Below, one piece after another: positions 17,583-26,632 of a stretch of 64,000 nt of DNA; positions within the stretch are counted from its first letter, which is position 1, and each line of letters starts with the position of its first letter. The DNA is from Rhodobacteraceae bacterium M385. GTDB taxonomy: Bacteria; Pseudomonadota; Alphaproteobacteria; Rhodobacterales; Rhodobacteraceae. The notes beneath the pieces were generated by a model. It searched no databases. It had not been told where the DNA came from and worked only from the letters and a program-made list of their open reading frames with translations. The position numbers and the translations under genes are program-made. Location of the stretch: contig CP081102.1 of the NCBI GenBank assembly GCA_025141835.1, positions 3,692,501-3,756,500 of the forward strand, given 5' to 3'.

Positions 17583-17706
17583 CCCGCTCGTCCTTGTCCC
17601 ATCGGATGCGCGCGGCGGCCTTTCTGGGCACCACCCGCTCCTTCATCTTGGCAAATACAACTCAATTCCGACGGCGACCCAAAGCGCCGCCGCCGGAGTT
17701 TTCAGA

Positions 17707-18987
17707 TCAGCTCTCGCCGCACTGAGACGCGATATCGTTCTCAGCCGCATATTGCGCGGAATCTTCCACGATCAGCGGATCAATGACGCTATCATCGGGG
17801 GCGATAAAGTCAGTCAGCGTGACCCACTGGGAGCCGTCCCACTGCTGCATAATCGCCATGCCGCTGCCACCGTGGTTCTCGCAAGAAACCGAGAACTCAG
17901 GCCCAATACCGGGCATGCCCAGTTCTTCCATACGCGCGCTGGTGATGTTCAGCGCTTCCATGCCGTCGCGCATCATCGACGCATCGATGTCGGCCACACC
18001 GTGGATTTCCTGCGCCGTGGCCGCCGCTTCGGCTGCCAACATCGCCGCATACATGCCACGCGTATAAAGCACGTTGCCCAGGTTGCTGCCGTCGCCCGCG
18101 TTCAGACCGGCGTCGATCACCATCTCCTGAATTTCAGCAAACACAGGCATATCGCCCAAACGGTTCATGTTCAGGGAACGGTAGCCCGCGGCATCTGCGC
18201 CCGCAGATTCAACGTCATGATCGGCACCGGCCCACCAGTTACCGATAAAGTTCTCCATCGGGTAGCGTGTGTTGATGGCTTCCTGAATGGCAACCTGGTT
18301 CATCACGCCCCAGCCCCACATCACGACGTAATCAGGACGCTCCCGGCGGATTTGCAGCCACTGGTTGCCCTGCTCTTGGCCCGGGTGATCCACGGCCAGC
18401 TGAGTCAGTTCAAATCCGTGCAGTGCGCTCAACTCTTCCAAGGTGCGGATCGGTTCCCGACCATAGGCCGAGTTATGATAGAGCAGCGCGATGGTCTGCC
18501 CCTCAAGATTGCCGTCGTTCTCTGTCAACAGTTGGTTCACGATCACAGACGCCGCATCCCAGTAGTTGCCGGGGTAGTTGAACACATGGCTGAAGACGTC
18601 GCCGTTGGCGGCAGAGGTCCGGCCGTAGCCCATCGTGTGAAGCGGAATGCCATCCGCCGTCGCGCGCGGGATCAACTGGTAGGTGATGCCCGTGGACAGC
18701 GGCTGATACACCAACGCGCCATCGTCGCGGGTGCTCTCGTAGCACTCAACGCCGCGCTCGGTGTTATAGGCCGTCTCGCATTCCTCGACGCGGGTCATCA
18801 CGCCGCCGATGCCGCCATCGCGTTGGTTCAGCAACGTCATGTAATCCTGATACCCATCCGAGAACGGGATCCCGCCCGCCGCATAAGGCCCGGTGCGATA
18901 GCTGAGGTCGGGGAACATAAGATCCGCCATCGCGGGTGTGCCCGCCACCATCGCGCTTGTCAGCGCCAGCATTGTCAGTTTCTTCAT
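17707..18987 (-). CDS. ABC transporter periplasmic substrate-binding protein (LivK/HAAT family)
   Basis: 426 residues with a Sec signal peptide (about 1-21, MKKLTMLALTSAMVAGTPAMA). The two-lobed type I binding fold is recognisable (FSDGYQDYMTLLNQRDGGIGG, IALLYHNSAYGREP, RPDYVVMWGWGVMNQ). It would capture the transported compound in the periplasm. The divergence from leucine/isoleucine-binding proteins, and flanking CoA ligases, point to an organic acid rather than an amino acid, as inference. GGGAGGAA precedes the ATG. Confidence 0.9.
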   Translation of the reverse strand: MKKLTMLALTSAMVAGTPAMADLMFPDLSYRTGPYAAGGIPFSDGYQDYMTLLNQRDGGIGGVMTRVEECETAYNTERGVECYESTRDDGALVYQPLSTGITYQLIPRATADGIPLHTMGYGRTSAANGDVFSHVFNYPGNYWDAASVIVNQLLTENDGNLEGQTIALLYHNSAYGREPIRTLEELSALHGFELTQLAVDHPGQEQGNQWLQIRRERPDYVVMWGWGVMNQVAIQEAINTRYPMENFIGNWWAGADHDVESAGADAAGYRSLNMNRLGDMPVFAEIQEMVIDAGLNAGDGSNLGNVLYTRGMYAAMLAAEAAATAQEIHGVADIDASMMRDGMEALNITSARMEELGMPGIGPEFSVSCENHGGSGMAIMQQWDGSQWVTLTDFIAPDDSVIDPLIVEDSAQYAAENDIASQCGES

Positions 18988-19097
18988 CGGTCATTTCCTC
19001 CCATGGATTTCATCCGATTATGCAAATCCCCTAGCCTCCCAGCTTTGGGGTCGTCGATGGCTGTTCCCTGATAGCGCCCCCCGAAAGAGGCGACTGC

Positions 19098-20183
19098 TCA
19101 ATGGGGGAACGGCCACAATCTCAATTTCTCTTTCGCCAGCGCCCAAAGACGCGCCAATCCGTGTGGCTCTACGATCAGGAAAAACATGATCAGCCCGCCC
19201 ACGATGACAAATTCGAAGTGCGTAGCCAGCGCCGTGTCCCATCCCAACGCGCCGGACATGAAGTTGCGCAGCATCACCGGCAAGATCACCATAAACGCCG
19301 CGCCCGCAAAGCTGCCGAAGATGCTGCCAAGCCCGCCAATGATAATCATGAACAACACAAGGAAGCTCTTGTTGATGCCAAAGGCCTCGCCCACTTCCAC
19401 CGCGCCCAGATAGATCGTGAACAACAGCGCCCCCGAAATACCCACGTAGAATGACGACACCGCAAAGGCCGTCAACTTCGCCTTCAGCGGATTCACCCCA
19501 ATGATCTCTGCCGCGATATCCATATCCCGGATCGCCATCCACTGCCGCCCGACGGACCCGCGCGTCAGGTTGCGGGCCACCCATGCCAAAACGAAGGCGA
19601 ACAGGAAGCAGAACATATACTTCGCCCAGCTCTCGGCATTTGGCCCGGTCACGGCGATGTTGGTGAAGTAAAAGAAATCTCGCTCAGGCGCGGAAATCTG
19701 CCCCGAGGCCGAGTAGTTGTAGAACCACGGCACCTTGTTGAACAGCCACACCAGAAAGAACTGCGCCGCTAGGGTCGCCACCGCCAGATAGAACCCCTTG
19801 ATCCGCAGGGACGGCAGGCCAAACGCCACGCCGACCATCGCCGTCATAACGCCCGACAACAACACGACGGAAATCATGTCGAGCCCCGGAAACGCCGTCA
19901 TCAGCTTGTAGGACGTATAGGCCCCCACCGCCATGAACCCGCCGGTGCCCAGCGATACCTGCCCGCAATAGCCCGTCAGAATGTTCAGCCCAATCGCCGC
20001 GATCGAATAGATCAGGAACGGGATCAGGATCGAGTTCGCCCAGTAATCGTTCAGGATGAACGGAATAACCAAGGCCCCGACAACCAACACAAAGTAGTAA
20101 CGATAGCGATCAAACAGGATCGGAAACGTCTGGTTGTCTTCGCTGTAGGACGTTTTGAAATCGCCCGCTTCCCGGTAAAACAT
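19098..20183 (-). CDS. Branched-chain-type ABC transporter permease (LivM-like)
   Basis: 361 residues, about nine to ten membrane segments starting near residue 30. The LivM signature region GLPSLRIKGFYLAVATLAAQ and the cytoplasmic EAA-like loop RQWMAIRDMDIAAEIIGVNP are clear. It starts three bases after the livH stop, so the two permeases are co-translated. The N-terminal 25 residues are hydrophilic (REAGDFKTSYSEDNQTF). Confidence 0.94.
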   Translation of the reverse strand: MFYREAGDFKTSYSEDNQTFPILFDRYRYYFVLVVGALVIPFILNDYWANSILIPFLIYSIAAIGLNILTGYCGQVSLGTGGFMAVGAYTSYKLMTAFPGLDMISVVLLSGVMTAMVGVAFGLPSLRIKGFYLAVATLAAQFFLVWLFNKVPWFYNYSASGQISAPERDFFYFTNIAVTGPNAESWAKYMFCFLFAFVLAWVARNLTRGSVGRQWMAIRDMDIAAEIIGVNPLKAKLTAFAVSSFYVGISGALLFTIYLGAVEVGEAFGINKSFLVLFMIIIGGLGSIFGSFAGAAFMVILPVMLRNFMSGALGWDTALATHFEFVIVGGLIMFFLIVEPHGLARLWALAKEKLRLWPFPH

Positions 20184-20186
20184 GCC

Positions 20187-21173
20187 TCAGACCCTCTCGA
20201 TGATTTTTTCGCCAAACAGGCCCTGTGGCCGGAAGACGAGGAACAAAAGCGCCAACACATAGGCAAACCAGTTTTCCGTGGCCCCGCCGATCATCGGACC
20301 GACCGAGAATTCAAACAGCGCCTCTCCGACGCCAATGATAAGCCCGCCGACAATCGCGCCGGGGATCGACGTGAAGCCGCCCAGCATCAGCACCGGCAAC
20401 GCCTTCAGCGCGATCAAGCTAAGCGAGAACTGCACGCCAGATTTGCTGCCCCACATGATCCCCGCCACCAGCGCGACGATGCCCGCCAGCGACCAGACCA
20501 GAACCCACACGTAGTTGAGCGAGATGCCAACGCTCAGCGCCGCTTGGTGATCGTCCGCCACCGCCCGCATCGCCCGGCCATTCTTGGTGTATTGCGAATA
20601 GGCAATCAGCCCCATCACAAGAATCGCGGCGATCAGCGTGGCGGCCATATCAAGGTTGTCGATGAAGAAGCCGTAGCCAAAAATCTCGAATGTGGTGATG
20701 TCGATCCAATCGTTGATCCCCTGCGGCAGCCCCACGTCGAGGTTGCGAATCTCGCTCCCCCACATCAGGTCGCTCACGCCTTCAAGGAAGTAGGCCAAAC
20801 CGATGGTCGCCATGAACAGAATGATCGGCTCTTGGCCCACCAGATGTTTGAACACGAAGCGCTGCACCAGATAGGCGAAGGCGATCATCACCACGACCGT
20901 TAACAAAATCGCGCCCAGTGCGGGCACATGCCAGCCGAAGTGGTGGATGTCGGTGCCGAAGATCTCGTTAATCAGATGCGCGAAAGGCACCCTGCCGTCC
21001 TGAATGCCCACCAGCGTCATCGCCGCAAACAGCGCCATGACCCCTTGGGCATAGTTGAAGATGCCGGACGCCTTGAAGATCAAGACGAACCCCAGCGCCA
21101 CCAGCGCATACATCACCCCGGTCATCAGCCCGTTGAGCGTGACTTCCATCGCAAAAATTAACTGGTCAGGCAT
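20187..21173 (-). CDS. Branched-chain-type ABC transporter permease (LivH-like)
   Basis: 328 residues, about eight membrane segments. MTGVMYALVALGFVLIFKASG and the loop GRAMRAVADDHQAALSVGI are the LivH landmarks. GGAGAG lies seven bases before the ATG. It starts three bases after the stop of the exported 159-residue protein, which places that protein inside the transporter operon. Confidence 0.94.
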   Translation of the reverse strand: MPDQLIFAMEVTLNGLMTGVMYALVALGFVLIFKASGIFNYAQGVMALFAAMTLVGIQDGRVPFAHLINEIFGTDIHHFGWHVPALGAILLTVVVMIAFAYLVQRFVFKHLVGQEPIILFMATIGLAYFLEGVSDLMWGSEIRNLDVGLPQGINDWIDITTFEIFGYGFFIDNLDMAATLIAAILVMGLIAYSQYTKNGRAMRAVADDHQAALSVGISLNYVWVLVWSLAGIVALVAGIMWGSKSGVQFSLSLIALKALPVLMLGGFTSIPGAIVGGLIIGVGEALFEFSVGPMIGGATENWFAYVLALLFLVFRPQGLFGEKIIERV

Positions 21174-21176
21174 GTC

Positions 21177-21656
21177 TCAGCTCTCCAAATTCGTTTCAAT
21201 GACGGTCAGATGCATTGGCGTGGCTTCCCGGTCGATTTCGATCTCTAGGCGCGGCTCTCGCAGCGTCGTCGTTTGAAGGGTGTAGGGTTCTCGGTCGATG
21301 CGAATGTAATCGCCCGACGCAACCGCCGCTTCGGCCCAGGGCGCGACTTCCGCCTCAATCGGGCCGTTGATGGCGCAATATTGGACGACCGCACCGGGCA
21401 AGGCCCGTTGCAACTCCCATGCCGCGTCGTCCGGGCGCCATGTCTCCCACGCCGCGCGGTGCGGGACGCGGGTCAGCCCGGTCACATCGGTTTCGCGGAC
21501 CTCCAGCATCGGCGTCAGGCAACGGGCTTGGAACGCCTCGAAGCCGCCTTCAATCTGCGCCGAGGCCGGGGCCGCCAGCGCCAACGCGGCGACAGCCGCC
21601 GTATGCACGAAATGTGCGCCCCGTGTGTACAGAATGTGTACAGCCGATTCAGTCAT
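21177..21656 (-). CDS. Exported hypothetical protein inside the ABC transporter operon
   Basis: 159 residues. A signal-peptide-like N-terminus (about 18-34, AAVAALALAAPASA) follows an unusually long polar stretch. The mature part has two cysteines (ARCLTPM and YCAING), Trp-rich ETWRPDDAAWELQ and an Arg/Glu-rich C-terminus. Its ATG overlaps the livG-like stop by eight bases and its stop is three bases from the LivH-like ATG, so it is embedded by translational coupling. Family unknown. It may be an accessory periplasmic subunit of this importer. Confidence 0.7.
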   Translation of the reverse strand: MTESAVHILYTRGAHFVHTAAVAALALAAPASAQIEGGFEAFQARCLTPMLEVRETDVTGLTRVPHRAAWETWRPDDAAWELQRALPGAVVQYCAINGPIEAEVAPWAEAAVASGDYIRIDREPYTLQTTTLREPRLEIEIDREATPMHLTVIETNLES

Positions 21657-22467
21657 GGGCCACGCCCAGATACGCGTCGATCACTTCTTGGTTGTTGCGC
21701 ACCTCATCGGGCGTGCCGTCACCGATCTTTTTGCCGTAATCCATCACCACGACGCGGTCGGAAAGGTCCATCACCACGCCCATGTCATGCTCGATCAAAA
21801 CGATGGTGGTGCCGAACTCATCATTCACGTCGAGGATGAAGCGCGACATGTCTTCTTTCTCCTCCACGTTCATGCCCGCCATAGGCTCGTCCAACAGCAG
21901 AATCTGTGGCTCTGCGGCCAAGGCGCGGGCCAGTTCGACGCGCTTTTTCAGGCCATAGGGCAAGCGGCCAACGGGCGTTTTGCGGATCGCTTGAATCTCA
22001 AGAAAATCAATAACTTCTTCAACCTTCGCGCGGTTCGCAACCTCTTCCTTCTCGGCCTTTCCCCACCACTTCGCTTGGCTCAAAAGGCCCGCGTTCATGT
22101 GATTCAAACGCCCGGTCATGACGTTGTCGAGAACGCTCATCCCCTCAAACAAAGCGATGTTCTGAAACGTGCGCGCGATGCCTTGGCGGGCCACTTGATA
22201 GGGCCGCATCGAGGGCCGCTGCGCCCCGCGATACATCACTTGCCCCTCTTGCGGATGATAGAAGCCGCTGATGACGTTCAGCATCGAAGATTTCCCCGCC
22301 CCGTTCGGCCCGATGATGGCCCGAATCTCGCCTTCGCGCACATCGAACGAGATGTTCTTGATCGCCTCAACCCCCCCAAATCTAAGGGTAATTTCGCGCA
22401 TCTCCAAAACCACAGGCCCAATCTTGCGCCCATCTGCGGTCACGTGACCTTCTGCCTGATCAAGCAT
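21649..22467 (-). CDS. Branched-chain-type ABC transporter ATP-binding protein (LivG-like)
   Basis: 272 residues. Walker A GPNGAGKSSM, Q-loop region, Walker B ILLLDEPMAGM, H-loop LIEHDMG. The signature motif is replaced by LPYGLKKRVELARAL, the LivG-type variant. The C-terminal GVAHD is the expected conserved LivG end. GGAG is eight bases before the ATG. It follows the acyl-CoA ligase gene after 81 bases containing a hairpin. Confidence 0.94.
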   Translation of the reverse strand: MLDQAEGHVTADGRKIGPVVLEMREITLRFGGVEAIKNISFDVREGEIRAIIGPNGAGKSSMLNVISGFYHPQEGQVMYRGAQRPSMRPYQVARQGIARTFQNIALFEGMSVLDNVMTGRLNHMNAGLLSQAKWWGKAEKEEVANRAKVEEVIDFLEIQAIRKTPVGRLPYGLKKRVELARALAAEPQILLLDEPMAGMNVEEKEDMSRFILDVNDEFGTTIVLIEHDMGVVMDLSDRVVVMDYGKKIGDGTPDEVRNNQEVIDAYLGVAHD

Positions 22468-22496
22468 TCTTCAAATCTCCGACCCTGTGGGATGGT

Positions 22497-22547
22497 GGGT
22501 GGGGCGTCGTGCGTTCAGCACGCGCGTTTTGCGCAGCAAACCCACCC
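22497..22547. other. Hairpin between acyl-CoA ligase and LivG-like genes
   Basis: GGGTGGG (22497-22503) pairs with CCCACCC (22541-22547), with an inner stem CGTGC/GCACG (22508-22522). It overlaps the end of the ligase gene region and may attenuate or stabilise the downstream part of the operon mRNA. Confidence 0.4.
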
Positions 22548-22548
22548 A

Positions 22549-24522
22549 TCATTCCGCCGCCATTTGGGCGTTGCCCACGTTAACTGTCGCCGCATCAATG
22601 ATCTGCAAAGTGGCCGTGATTTTGCCCTTCCGGCCATCCTCATAAGTCACTTCCGTTTCAGTGTATTGCTCTGTTTTTCCACCATAAAGCGCGTCCAGAA
22701 GGTCCGCGAACTTCTCTTCCACGATCCGTCTACGCACCTTGCGTGTACGGGTCATTTCCCCGTCATCGGCGTCCAATTCCTTGTGCAACACAAGGAACCT
22801 AGAGACCTGGCAATGGGCCAGCATCGGGTCTTCGGCGACCGATTTGTTAACCGCTTCCACATGCCCCTTGAGCGAGGCCAGAACCTGCGGATGCCCCGCC
22901 AATTCCTGATAAGACGCATAAGCGATATTGTTGCGCTCGGCCCAGTTGCCCACGGCGCTCAGATCGATGTTGATGAAAGCGGTGCAGAACTCCTTTTCCG
23001 CCCCAAAAACAACGGCTTCCAGAATATCGGGGTAGAACTTCAGCTTGTTCTCCACAAACTTCGGCGCAAACAGTCCGCCCTGGGCCATTTTGCCCACGTC
23101 CTTGGCCCGGTCGAGGATACGCAGATGCCCCGAGCCTTCTTCGATAAAGCCCGCGTCGCCGGTCGCGACCCAGCCTTCGGGGTCTTTGGTCGAGGCGGTG
23201 CTTTCGGGGTTCTTGTAGTATTCCACAAACGTGCCCGGAGAACGATAAAACACCTCTCCATTCTCGCCGATCTTCAGTTCAACTCCCGGCGACGGCACAC
23301 CAACCGTATCGGGACGCACTTCGCTATCGGGTTGCTGGGTGATGAACACGCTGGCTTCGGTCTGGCCGTAAAGCTGCTTCAGGTTGATGCCCAAAGCTCT
23401 ATAAAAATCAAAGATTTCCGGGCCGATGGCTTCGCCCGCAGTGTAACCCACGCGCACCCGGCTCATGCCCAGAGTGTTCTTGAGCGGCCCGATCACCAGA
23501 AGGTTGTCCATCGCGTAGGCCAGCTTATCTGCACCGCTCACGGGTTTGCCGTCCAGGATCTTTGGACCCGTTTCCTTGGCGCGTGCCATGGCCCGGTCAA
23601 ACAGGCGCTTCTTGAAGCGGCCCGCGTCTTCCATACGGATCATCACGCTGGTCAGCAGCGTCTCGAACACGCGCGGCGGGGCGAAGAAATAGGTTGGCCC
23701 AATCTCGCGCAGGTCGGTCATCATCGTTTCCGCGCTTTCGGGGCAGTTGACGCAGAAGCCCGTCCAATAGGCCTGCCCGATGGAGAAGATGAAATCCCCC
23801 ACCCAAGCCATTGGAAGATAGGCCAAAACCTCATCCTCCATCCGCAGGTCGTCGAATTCACACGACGCTTTGGAGGTCTCGATTATGTTGCGGTTTGACA
23901 GAACCACGCCCTTGGGCTTGCCCGTGGTGCCCGAGGTATAAAGCATCACACAGGTGCTGTCGTAGGTCAGTTCGGCCTCGCGGGCCTGCAATTCTGGCAG
24001 CAAACGCTGACGCTCGGCGCGGCCTTCGGCCTGCACATCTTCCAGCGCGTTCATCATGGTTTGGTCGTATTTGCGCATCCCGCGTCGGTCCACGTAGATG
24101 ATCTGCTCGATCCCTTGCAGGGTCTCCTGCGCCTCGATCACCTTATCGACTTGTTCTTGGTCGCCCCCAATCACGAAGCGGGCACCGCAGTGCTCCAACA
24201 CGTAAGTCATCTCTTCCGCGACGGCGTCTTGATACAGGGGCACCGGCACGCCGCCGGCCATTTCAACGGCAACGATGGACCAATACAATGCAGGGCGGTT
24301 CCGGCCAATGATGGCGACATAGTCGCCCCGGTTCAGGCCAAGGCCGATCAACCCAAGGGACAGCGCCTCGATCTCTTCCAGCGCTTGGCTCCAGGTCCAG
24401 CTTTGCCAGATGCCGTATTCTTTTTCGCGGTACGCCGCACGGCCCGCGAATTCAGCCGCATTGCGGCGCAGAAGCGCAGGCACGGATTGCAGCGCGCCTG
24501 TCGACGGTTTTGTATCAGCCAA
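22549..24522 (-). CDS. Long-chain-type acyl-CoA synthetase (AMP-binding)
   Basis: 657 residues. Activates a carboxylic acid to its CoA thioester. Motifs: P-loop YTSGTTGKPKGVVLSN, the FACS-like region QTEASVFITQQ, TGDAGFIEEGSGHLRILDR and the C-terminal lid. The start is the TTG at 24522, which has GGGAGG five bases upstream; an ATG 36 codons earlier would add a Cys/Arg-rich non-homologous extension. First gene of the eight-gene transporter operon and divergent from the sensor kinase. Together with the terminal PaaK-like ligase it brackets the importer, a cluster order known from other proteobacteria. Confidence 0.9.
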   Translation of the reverse strand: MADTKPSTGALQSVPALLRRNAAEFAGRAAYREKEYGIWQSWTWSQALEEIEALSLGLIGLGLNRGDYVAIIGRNRPALYWSIVAVEMAGGVPVPLYQDAVAEEMTYVLEHCGARFVIGGDQEQVDKVIEAQETLQGIEQIIYVDRRGMRKYDQTMMNALEDVQAEGRAERQRLLPELQAREAELTYDSTCVMLYTSGTTGKPKGVVLSNRNIIETSKASCEFDDLRMEDEVLAYLPMAWVGDFIFSIGQAYWTGFCVNCPESAETMMTDLREIGPTYFFAPPRVFETLLTSVMIRMEDAGRFKKRLFDRAMARAKETGPKILDGKPVSGADKLAYAMDNLLVIGPLKNTLGMSRVRVGYTAGEAIGPEIFDFYRALGINLKQLYGQTEASVFITQQPDSEVRPDTVGVPSPGVELKIGENGEVFYRSPGTFVEYYKNPESTASTKDPEGWVATGDAGFIEEGSGHLRILDRAKDVGKMAQGGLFAPKFVENKLKFYPDILEAVVFGAEKEFCTAFINIDLSAVGNWAERNNIAYASYQELAGHPQVLASLKGHVEAVNKSVAEDPMLAHCQVSRFLVLHKELDADDGEMTRTRKVRRRIVEEKFADLLDALYGGKTEQYTETEVTYEDGRKGKITATLQIIDAATVNVGNAQMAAE

Positions 24523-24721
24523 ACTATCCTCCCTTCGCCGACCCTCCCGGTCGACGTGTGCCCAGTGCGCCCTCTGACGTGGAGCGCTACGCAAGCAGCA
24601 CCACCGTGCCACATCAGGGTTGGCGGTCAAGAGTTACGTGACTTTGTCGCAATCCTTTCAAATTGTAACAGCGCCTCGGGCGGCCTTGGCGGCAGCGCTT
24701 TGGACCGCTAGCCATAGGGTC

Positions 24722-26632
24722 ATGGCACGTGATCGAAATACGGAATCTTTTACCCGCGCAGGTCTGAACCTGATCCAACAGGCCTTGTCGATTTACGACG
24801 CGGATCTGCGGCTGGCCGTGTGCAATCGCCCGTTTCAAGAGATGTTCGGCTTGCCGCCCCACCTCGTCACCCCCGGCGCTCGTTTTGATGAAACGATCAC
24901 CTATCTGGTGCGCCAAGGCGAATACGGAGAGGTCGATGATGTAGAGGCTTTCGTGCAAGTCCGCGTCGATCAGGCTTTGGCGTTTCTGCCCCACTACGTG
25001 GAACGGGTCCGCGCCAATGGGCGGGCGATCAGCATCGAAGGCTCCCCCTTGCCCGATGGCGGATGGGTCGCGGTTTATACCGATATCACCGCCACCAAAC
25101 GGCAGGAAATGCTGCTTCGGTCCCGGTCCGAGGAACTGTCGGATCAAGTCCTGACCCACACCGAGGAACTGGCGTTAACCAACCGCCACCTCGCCGCCAC
25201 CATCAGCCAGTTGCAAGAGGCCAAAGCCGCCCTGACCGAGATGGAGGCGCGCACACGTCTGGTCACGGAAATGACCCCCGCCCATATCGGCCATCTTGAT
25301 GCGAGCGGGAAATACACCTTCACCAACAACCGCTTGTCTGCGGTTTTGCCGGGGCGGGCTAACGATATAATCGGGAATTCGTTTGAGCAGGCCTTGGGCG
25401 CCGAGGCCGCAGCCATCCTGCGCCCTTCCCTTGCGCGCGCCATTGGCGGCGATCCTTCAGTGCTGGAATTCACCGACCCGGCCTCGGGCCGCCGTATCCG
25501 CACGGCCTTTACCCCCGATGAACAGGCCGATGGCGGTGTTTACCTGCTCTCCACCGATGTGACCGAGGAAACCCAGGCACGCACCGCGTTGGAACAGACC
25601 CACAAGCGCGAACTCGCGGTGCAATTGACCAGCGGTCTTGCCCATGACTTTGCCAATCTGCTGACAATCATCCTTGGCCTGCAAGCGCGGCTGGAAAAAC
25701 TTCCCCTGCCCCACGGCGCCCATGAATTGACCGGGGCCACCCGCATGGCGGTGCGGCGGGGCGGGTTGTTGCTGGACAAGATCGCCAACATGACCGGCGC
25801 GCGGGACGTGCGAGCCGCCCCCGTTGTGGTGCAGGATTTTCTGGACAGCTTCACCCCTCTGGCCGAAGCGACGCTGCCCGATGGGGTGACGATTTCGGTC
25901 ACGAATGATCTTTCCCTCCCGGCGCTGATGTTGGATGCAGGCAGTTTGCAGGATGGCTTGCTGAACCTTGTGCTGAACGCCCGCGATGGGATTGGCACCG
26001 CGCCTGGCCACATCGCGCTAGAGGTATGCAGCGTGCTGGATACTTGGCTGGAAATCACCGTCAGCGACACCGGGCGCGGCTTTTCAGAAGACGCGTTGGA
26101 ACAGGCGCTGAACCCGTTTTTCACCACAAAGGGGGATGAGGGGTCGGGCCTTGGCCTGACGATGGTCTATGATCTGGTGAAGCTGGCAGGCGGCACCTTG
26201 CGGCTTTCGAACTCGGACGATGGAGCCTGTGTGACCCTGCGCCTGCCCCTGCGCCCCGCCGAGGCCGAGGCGCGTCCCCGACTGATCCTTCTGGTCGATG
26301 ACATCCCCGACATCCGCACCCATGTCCGCGATTTGCTAACGGACTTGGGCCACCAAGTGATCGAGGCCGCTTCGGCGGAAGAGGCTGATACCTTGGCCGA
26401 TCTGCCCGGCCTTGATTGGGTGCTGTCTGATATCAACCTTGGGGGCACCGATGGCGTCGCCTTGCTGCGGTCTATCTCAAGTCGTCAACCGGCGCTGAAA
26501 CTGGCCTTGATGACCTCGCTCCCGCCAGAAGATCCGCGCTATTGTGCCGGGGCAGATCACTGGCCCGTTCTGCGCAAACCGCTCGATTCCGCCGCGTTGA
26601 CGCATCTATTGGCCTTGGAGGCCCCGCAATGA
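24722..26632 (+). CDS. PAS-containing hybrid histidine kinase
   Basis: 636 residues, no membrane segment, so a cytoplasmic sensor. Order: PAS domain (about 10-125, IYDADLRLAVCNRPFQEMFG), short coiled coil, second PAS-like domain (about 195-310), HisKA with the phospho-His in GLAHDFANLLTIILGL, HATPase with LNARDGIG, DTGRGF and GSGLGLTMVYDL, and a C-terminal receiver (ILLVDDIPDIR, phospho-Asp in LSDINLGG, Lys in LRKPLD). The ATG at 24722 is chosen from domain alignment; its ribosome site is weak. It is divergent from the transporter/ligase operon (199 bases) and overlaps the regulator gene by four bases, so it probably senses the transported compound or a product. Confidence 0.9.
   Translation: MARDRNTESFTRAGLNLIQQALSIYDADLRLAVCNRPFQEMFGLPPHLVTPGARFDETITYLVRQGEYGEVDDVEAFVQVRVDQALAFLPHYVERVRANGRAISIEGSPLPDGGWVAVYTDITATKRQEMLLRSRSEELSDQVLTHTEELALTNRHLAATISQLQEAKAALTEMEARTRLVTEMTPAHIGHLDASGKYTFTNNRLSAVLPGRANDIIGNSFEQALGAEAAAILRPSLARAIGGDPSVLEFTDPASGRRIRTAFTPDEQADGGVYLLSTDVTEETQARTALEQTHKRELAVQLTSGLAHDFANLLTIILGLQARLEKLPLPHGAHELTGATRMAVRRGGLLLDKIANMTGARDVRAAPVVVQDFLDSFTPLAEATLPDGVTISVTNDLSLPALMLDAGSLQDGLLNLVLNARDGIGTAPGHIALEVCSVLDTWLEITVSDTGRGFSEDALEQALNPFFTTKGDEGSGLGLTMVYDLVKLAGGTLRLSNSDDGACVTLRLPLRPAEAEARPRLILLVDDIPDIRTHVRDLLTDLGHQVIEAASAEEADTLADLPGLDWVLSDINLGGTDGVALLRSISSRQPALKLALMTSLPPEDPRYCAGADHWPVLRKPLDSAALTHLLALEAPQ

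Noticed and set aside
17752..19071. A 439-codon open frame antisense to the binding-protein gene
   Set aside because: Shadow of the substrate-binding protein; His/Arg-rich, no domains.
21367..23898. An 843-codon open frame on the plus strand
   Set aside because: It is antisense to the LivG-like and acyl-CoA synthetase genes, has no domain, is His/Gln/Arg-rich as expected of a shadow frame in GC-rich DNA, and has no ribosome site.
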